The position numbers and the translations under genes were made by a program. A DNA stretch of 5,904 bases from Clostridia bacterium. Lineage in GTDB: Bacteria; Bacillota; Clostridia; Oscillospirales; CAG-382. Each line of letters starts with the position of its first letter. Position 1 is the first letter of the stretch. Below are positions 4,796 through 5,904 of the stretch, piece after piece. The stretch lies in assembly GCA_017646185.1 (NCBI GenBank), contig JAGCNA010000317.1:1-5904 (forward strand), given 5' to 3'. The notes under the pieces were generated by a model. It worked only from the letters and a program-made list of their open reading frames with translations, was not told the DNA's origin and made no database searches.

Positions 4796-5904
4796 ATGCT
4801 TCCTAAAGAGCCGTACAAGAAAGTACTTGTTATAGCGGCGTACGTGCTTATGGGTGCGGCGCTTGCCTTTGTTTTTGTAAAATATCTGGCAGGTGTGCTT
4901 ACGCCCTTTATTATAGCCTACGTACTTGCCGTTCTTTTGCACCCCTTTGTGGAATTTGTGTGCAGAAAAACCAAAATTCCCCGTGTGATAACGGTTATAT
5001 TCACGGTTGTTGTTACCGTGGGTGTTGCGGGAGTTTTGCTGTATCTTATCGTTCACCGTGTTTACAGCGAAATTACCTCGCTTTACCAGACCGTAAGCAA
5101 CATACTTACGGAAATGAAAAACAACCCCGATTACGCAAGCGAGATTATTGATACCATAAACGGATATATCCCCTTTGTGGATTTCCGTGAGCAGCTTATG
5201 GAGATTTGGGAGAATATCGATATATACGTTACCTCCTTTGCCACCGCGCTGGTTACCGATCTTAACGGTGTCATTATCCCCGCAATAAACGCTATTATGA
5301 ATACTGTGCCCCCCGTGCTTGTGGGCAGTATTATATGTGTGGTTGCTTTCTATTATTTTATCGCCCAGTATCACCGTATAAACAACGCGGTGGTAAGCGT
5401 GTTCCCCAAGGTTGTGGGTGAGCATCTTGTGGCTATAAAAAGACAGCTTGTAAACGCTGTGTTTATGTTTATTCGTGCATACGGCGTTATAATGATGATC
5501 ACCTTTATGGAAACCTTTGTGGGACTTACCGTTCTGGGCGTAAAATATGCGTTTTTGATGGCAGTTCTCACCGCCGTTGTGGATATTATGCCTATTCTGG
5601 GCACCGGTGCGGTTATGATCCCTTGGGGTGTTCTGGAAATTATACGCGGAAATTATTTCCTCGGTATCGGTCTGTTGGTGCTTTACGCCATCATTACCGT
5701 GGTGCGCCAGTTCCTTGAGCCCAAGATCGTGGGCAAGAGCGTGGGACTCCACCCCCTCCTTGCGCTGGTATCTATGTACGTTGGCTTAAAGCTGTTCGGC
5801 GTGCTGGGTCTATTCGGATTCCCCATAGCTTTGGTTATCTATAACAGATTGCGCAACGAAGGATTTTTTAAATTCAAAGAAGCTTCCCCCGCGCCTGCGG
5901 AGAA
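4796..5904 (+). CDS. ytvI: YtvI-like sporulation membrane protein, AI-2E transporter family (3' end beyond the window)
   Basis: The reading frame is open from ATG at 4796 to the window edge: 369 codons with no stop. The product is a polytopic membrane protein of the AI-2E/UPF0118 superfamily. Hydrophobic segments lie near 10-31, 33-52, 66-88, 176-197, 222-248, 252-275, 285-303 and 322-350, with a soluble stretch at about 90-170. Family marks are PFIIAY (37-42), DIMPILGTG (263-271), RQFLEPKIVG (304-313) and GLHPLL (317-322). These closely follow YtvI, a conserved protein of endospore formers (about 370 residues in Bacillus), whose exact transported solute is unknown. The C-terminal charged tail has begun, so the stop is probably close. 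AAGGAGG (4778-4784) lies 11 bases before the ATG, a slightly long spacing. The gene is divergent from tRNA-Glu. The superfamily is certain, the YtvI subgroup likely. Confidence 0.88.
   Translation, partial: MLPKEPYKKVLVIAAYVLMGAALAFVFVKYLAGVLTPFIIAYVLAVLLHPFVEFVCRKTKIPRVITVIFTVVVTVGVAGVLLYLIVHRVYSEITSLYQTVSNILTEMKNNPDYASEIIDTINGYIPFVDFREQLMEIWENIDIYVTSFATALVTDLNGVIIPAINAIMNTVPPVLVGSIICVVAFYYFIAQYHRINNAVVSVFPKVVGEHLVAIKRQLVNAVFMFIRAYGVIMMITFMETFVGLTVLGVKYAFLMAVLTAVVDIMPILGTGAVMIPWGVLEIIRGNYFLGIGLLVLYAIITVVRQFLEPKIVGKSVGLHPLLALVSMYVGLKLFGVLGLFGFPIALVIYNRLRNEGFFKFKEASPAPAE

Noticed and set aside
4733..5752. Open frame of 339 codons on the minus strand, antisense to ytvI
   Set aside because: Its product is rich in His, Asn, Lys and Gly with no recognisable domain, and it lies wholly opposite a clear membrane-protein gene. 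It reflects the codon use of ytvI.

Overview
The window looks like chromosomal DNA from a low-to-moderate GC, spore-forming Firmicute of the Clostridia type, probably an uncultured gut or anaerobic lineage. This rests on the YtvI-type membrane protein (a family tied to endospore formation), strong AGGAGG-type ribosome binding sites, a tRNA-Glu with encoded CCA, sigma-A promoters of the TTGACA-N17-TATAAT kind with a TG extension, and intergenic hairpins with short tandem repeats. The assignment is inference; there is no rRNA or other phylogenetic marker here.

Layout, left to right. Positions 1-275 hold no convincing gene. They contain a near-consensus rightward promoter with no gene behind it (26-54), a four-unit heptamer array (83-110), a perfect 26-bp palindrome (121-146) and two more hairpins (163-211). 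Next comes a leftward two-gene operon whose promoter is near 3157-3185: a 758-residue ABC exporter half-transporter with an unusual N-terminal soluble domain and zinc ribbon (839-3115), followed 5 bases later by a DUF1854 protein (276-833). From the divergent intergenic region (3116-3394) the rightward gene hom, homoserine dehydrogenase without an ACT domain (3395-4516), is transcribed. After hom lies a second hairpin-plus-heptamer element (4534-4597), then a leftward tRNA-Glu(CTC) gene with its own terminator (4616-4643) and promoter (4730-4758). The last gene, rightward and cut by the window edge, encodes a YtvI/AI-2E-family polytopic membrane protein (4796 onward).

How the parts relate. 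The ABC exporter and DUF1854 protein very probably work together: the pairing is recurrent and the second gene's ribosome site lies against the end of the first. Their substrate is unknown. In some bacteria the pair is annotated as cyanophycin-metabolism-associated, but no cyanophycin gene is visible here. hom is a stand-alone step of threonine/methionine synthesis. tRNA-Glu and ytvI are divergent, and their predicted promoters share almost the same -10 bases on opposite strands.

The points most worth a second look are the PH-like/zinc-ribbon ABC-DUF1854 module, the shared -10 of the tRNA-Glu/ytvI promoters, the orphan promoter at 26-54, and the matching hairpin/heptamer elements in two intergenic regions.
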